NCBI GenBank assembly: GCA_027730465.1
Contig: JAQCGQ010000035.1
Coordinates: forward strand, 1 to 6,805
Length of the DNA: 6,805 nt
Source: Actinomycetota bacterium
Lineage (GTDB): Bacteria > Actinomycetota > Actinomycetes > Nanopelagicales > Nanopelagicaceae
Direction: 5' to 3'
The stretch's first letter is position 1. Every line of letters begins with the position of its first letter. The notes below the pieces were generated by a model. It searched no databases. It was not told the DNA's origin and saw only the letters and a program-made list of their open reading frames with translations. Positions 6,087 to 6,805 of the stretch are shown piece by piece. Both the position numbers and the translations under genes were made by a program.

Positions 6087-6142
6087 GGTATATGCGTAAA
6101 CTCACCCGTCATTAGCTATGCGCTCACAGTCGAGCCCTAATC

Positions 6143-6148
6143 AAGGAG
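6143..6148 (+). promoter_or_regulatory. Ribosome binding site of hppA
   Basis: AAGGAG, 6 bases before the TTG at 6155. Together with the in-frame TAA at 6152-6154 immediately before the TTG, this fixes a non-ATG start. Confidence 0.85.
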
Positions 6149-6154
6149 TGTTAA

Positions 6155-6805
6155 TTGAATCCTGTTCAAGTAAGCGGAAATAACCTCACCTATGTATATG
6201 TAATTTTAGGAATCTCACTTTTAGCTTTAGCTATCGCCTACGCCCTTAGGGCGCAAGTTCTTGCCCAAGGTGAAGGAACAGCAAAGATGCAAGAGATTGC
6301 AACTGCTATCCAAGAAGGTGCTGCTGCATATCTGGCTAGACAATTCAAAACACTCTCTGTATTTGTCGCGATTGTATTTGTTCTTTTATTTGCACTACCA
6401 GGAGATATGGAAATTCGAATTGGTAGATCAATATTCTTTTTAGTGGGCGCAGGCTTTTCAGCACTAGTTGGTTATAACGGAATGTGGTTAGCGGTTCGGG
6501 CGAATGTTCGAGTTGCTGAAGCTGCTCGTAAGAAGTCAGCACAAAAAGCGGTACAGATTGCATTTCGTACCGGCGGCGTTGTGGGTATGACAACTGTGGG
6601 CCTTGGCTTACTTGGTGCCTCACTAGTTGTAATTATTTATAAAGAGAACGCCCCTGCCGTACTTGAAGGTTTTGGATTTGGCGCAGCGATGTTGGCAATG
6701 TTCATGCGAGTTGGCGGCGGTATCTTTACTAAAGCAGCTGATGTTGGCGCAGATCTAGTTGGTAAGGTTGAAAAAGGAATTCCAGAGGATGACCCACGAA
6801 ATGCT
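6155..6805 (+). CDS. hppA: Membrane-bound proton-translocating pyrophosphatase, N-terminal part (runs off the right edge)
   Basis: Integral membrane H+-pumping pyrophosphatase that hydrolyses PPi from biosynthesis and exports ions, saving energy in oligotrophs. The visible 217 residues cover the first part of a protein usually near 700 or more. The decisive motif is RVGGGIFTKAADVGADLVGKVE (split here: RVGGGIFTKAAD at 185-196, VGADLVGKVE at 197-206), the PPi/Mg-binding signature with Asp196, Asp200 and Lys204, followed by KGIPEDDPRNA. Earlier segments also fit: a first membrane helix at about 12-30, the EGAAAYLARQF block (54-64), and helices near 66-81, 92-114, 140-162 and 170-184. The start is TTG: a stop sits directly before it, AAGGAG is 6 bases upstream, and the next in-frame ATG would remove the first helix. 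Residues that separate K+-dependent from K+-independent types, or Na+ from H+ pumps, lie beyond the window. Confidence 0.95.
   Translation, partial: MNPVQVSGNNLTYVYVILGISLLALAIAYALRAQVLAQGEGTAKMQEIATAIQEGAAAYLARQFKTLSVFVAIVFVLLFALPGDMEIRIGRSIFFLVGAGFSALVGYNGMWLAVRANVRVAEAARKKSAQKAVQIAFRTGGVVGMTTVGLGLLGASLVVIIYKENAPAVLEGFGFGAAMLAMFMRVGGGIFTKAADVGADLVGKVEKGIPEDDPRNA

Larger units (their letters stand above)
6057..6154. promoter_or_regulatory. Divergent intergenic region between dedA and hppA
   Basis: These 98 bases must hold start signals for both divergent genes. On the minus strand TATACT is the best -10. On the plus strand only a poor pair is seen (TTGTAA at 6072-6077, TAAACT at 6097-6102, 19 bases apart). 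Short inverted arms ATTAG/CTAAT (6111-6115, 6137-6141) enclose GCTC/GAGC (6122-6125, 6132-6135) just before the hppA ribosome site. Confidence 0.45.

Noticed and set aside
6345..6623. Minus-strand frame and the 60-codon plus-strand frame at 6261-6443 over hppA
   Set aside because: Both lie over the real hppA frame, which starts at TTG and carries the pyrophosphatase signature.
1..6805. CRISPR array, tRNA or rRNA genes, insertion sequences, phage or defence genes
   Set aside because: Nothing resembling spaced direct repeats, cloverleaf genes, transposase motifs or defence proteins is visible; nearly all bases are accounted for by housekeeping genes.

Overview
The window is a compact, AT-rich stretch of an actinobacterial chromosome (my impression is roughly 40% GC, not computed). 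The actinobacterial signal is the operon dnaK-grpE-dnaJ-hspR with a MerR-type HspR repressor gene at its end, and a HAIR-like HspR operator in front of dnaK. Low GC, many TTA codons, gaps of a few bases between genes and overlapping start/stop codons suggest a streamlined freshwater actinobacterium of the acI type (Nanopelagicales, 'Ca. Planktophila'/'Nanopelagicus'). That placement is inference from style and gene content, not from a search.

Layout: (1) 1-1025, a cyclophilin gene cut by the left edge and a rhomboid intramembrane protease gene 4 bases behind it. (2) 1026-1179, the heat-shock control region with inverted repeats, a possible promoter and a strong ribosome binding site. (3) 1180-4816, dnaK, grpE, dnaJ and hspR, with junctions of 1-base overlap, 15-base gap and 4-base overlap. 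(4) 4842-5375, pyrE (orotate phosphoribosyltransferase), 25 bases behind hspR with no visible terminator between. (5) 5364-6056 on the minus strand, a DedA-family membrane protein gene whose end overlaps the end of pyrE by 12 bases. (6) 6057-6154, a divergent promoter region. (7) 6155 to the right edge, the start of hppA, a membrane proton-pumping pyrophosphatase, beginning at TTG.

The central genes form one machine. DnaJ brings unfolded clients to DnaK and triggers ATP hydrolysis, GrpE releases ADP, and HspR (in known actinobacteria with DnaK as co-repressor) shuts the operon off when chaperone is in excess. The cyclophilin also assists folding and the rhomboid cuts membrane proteins, so the left two thirds is a protein-quality block. 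pyrE, dedA and hppA are housekeeping or membrane-energy genes.

I see no wholly new system. The points most worth a second look are a perfect 13-bp-arm palindrome inside the first codons of grpE, a dnaK-operon DnaJ that has cleanly lost its zinc-finger domain, and the layered inverted repeats at the dnaK promoter.
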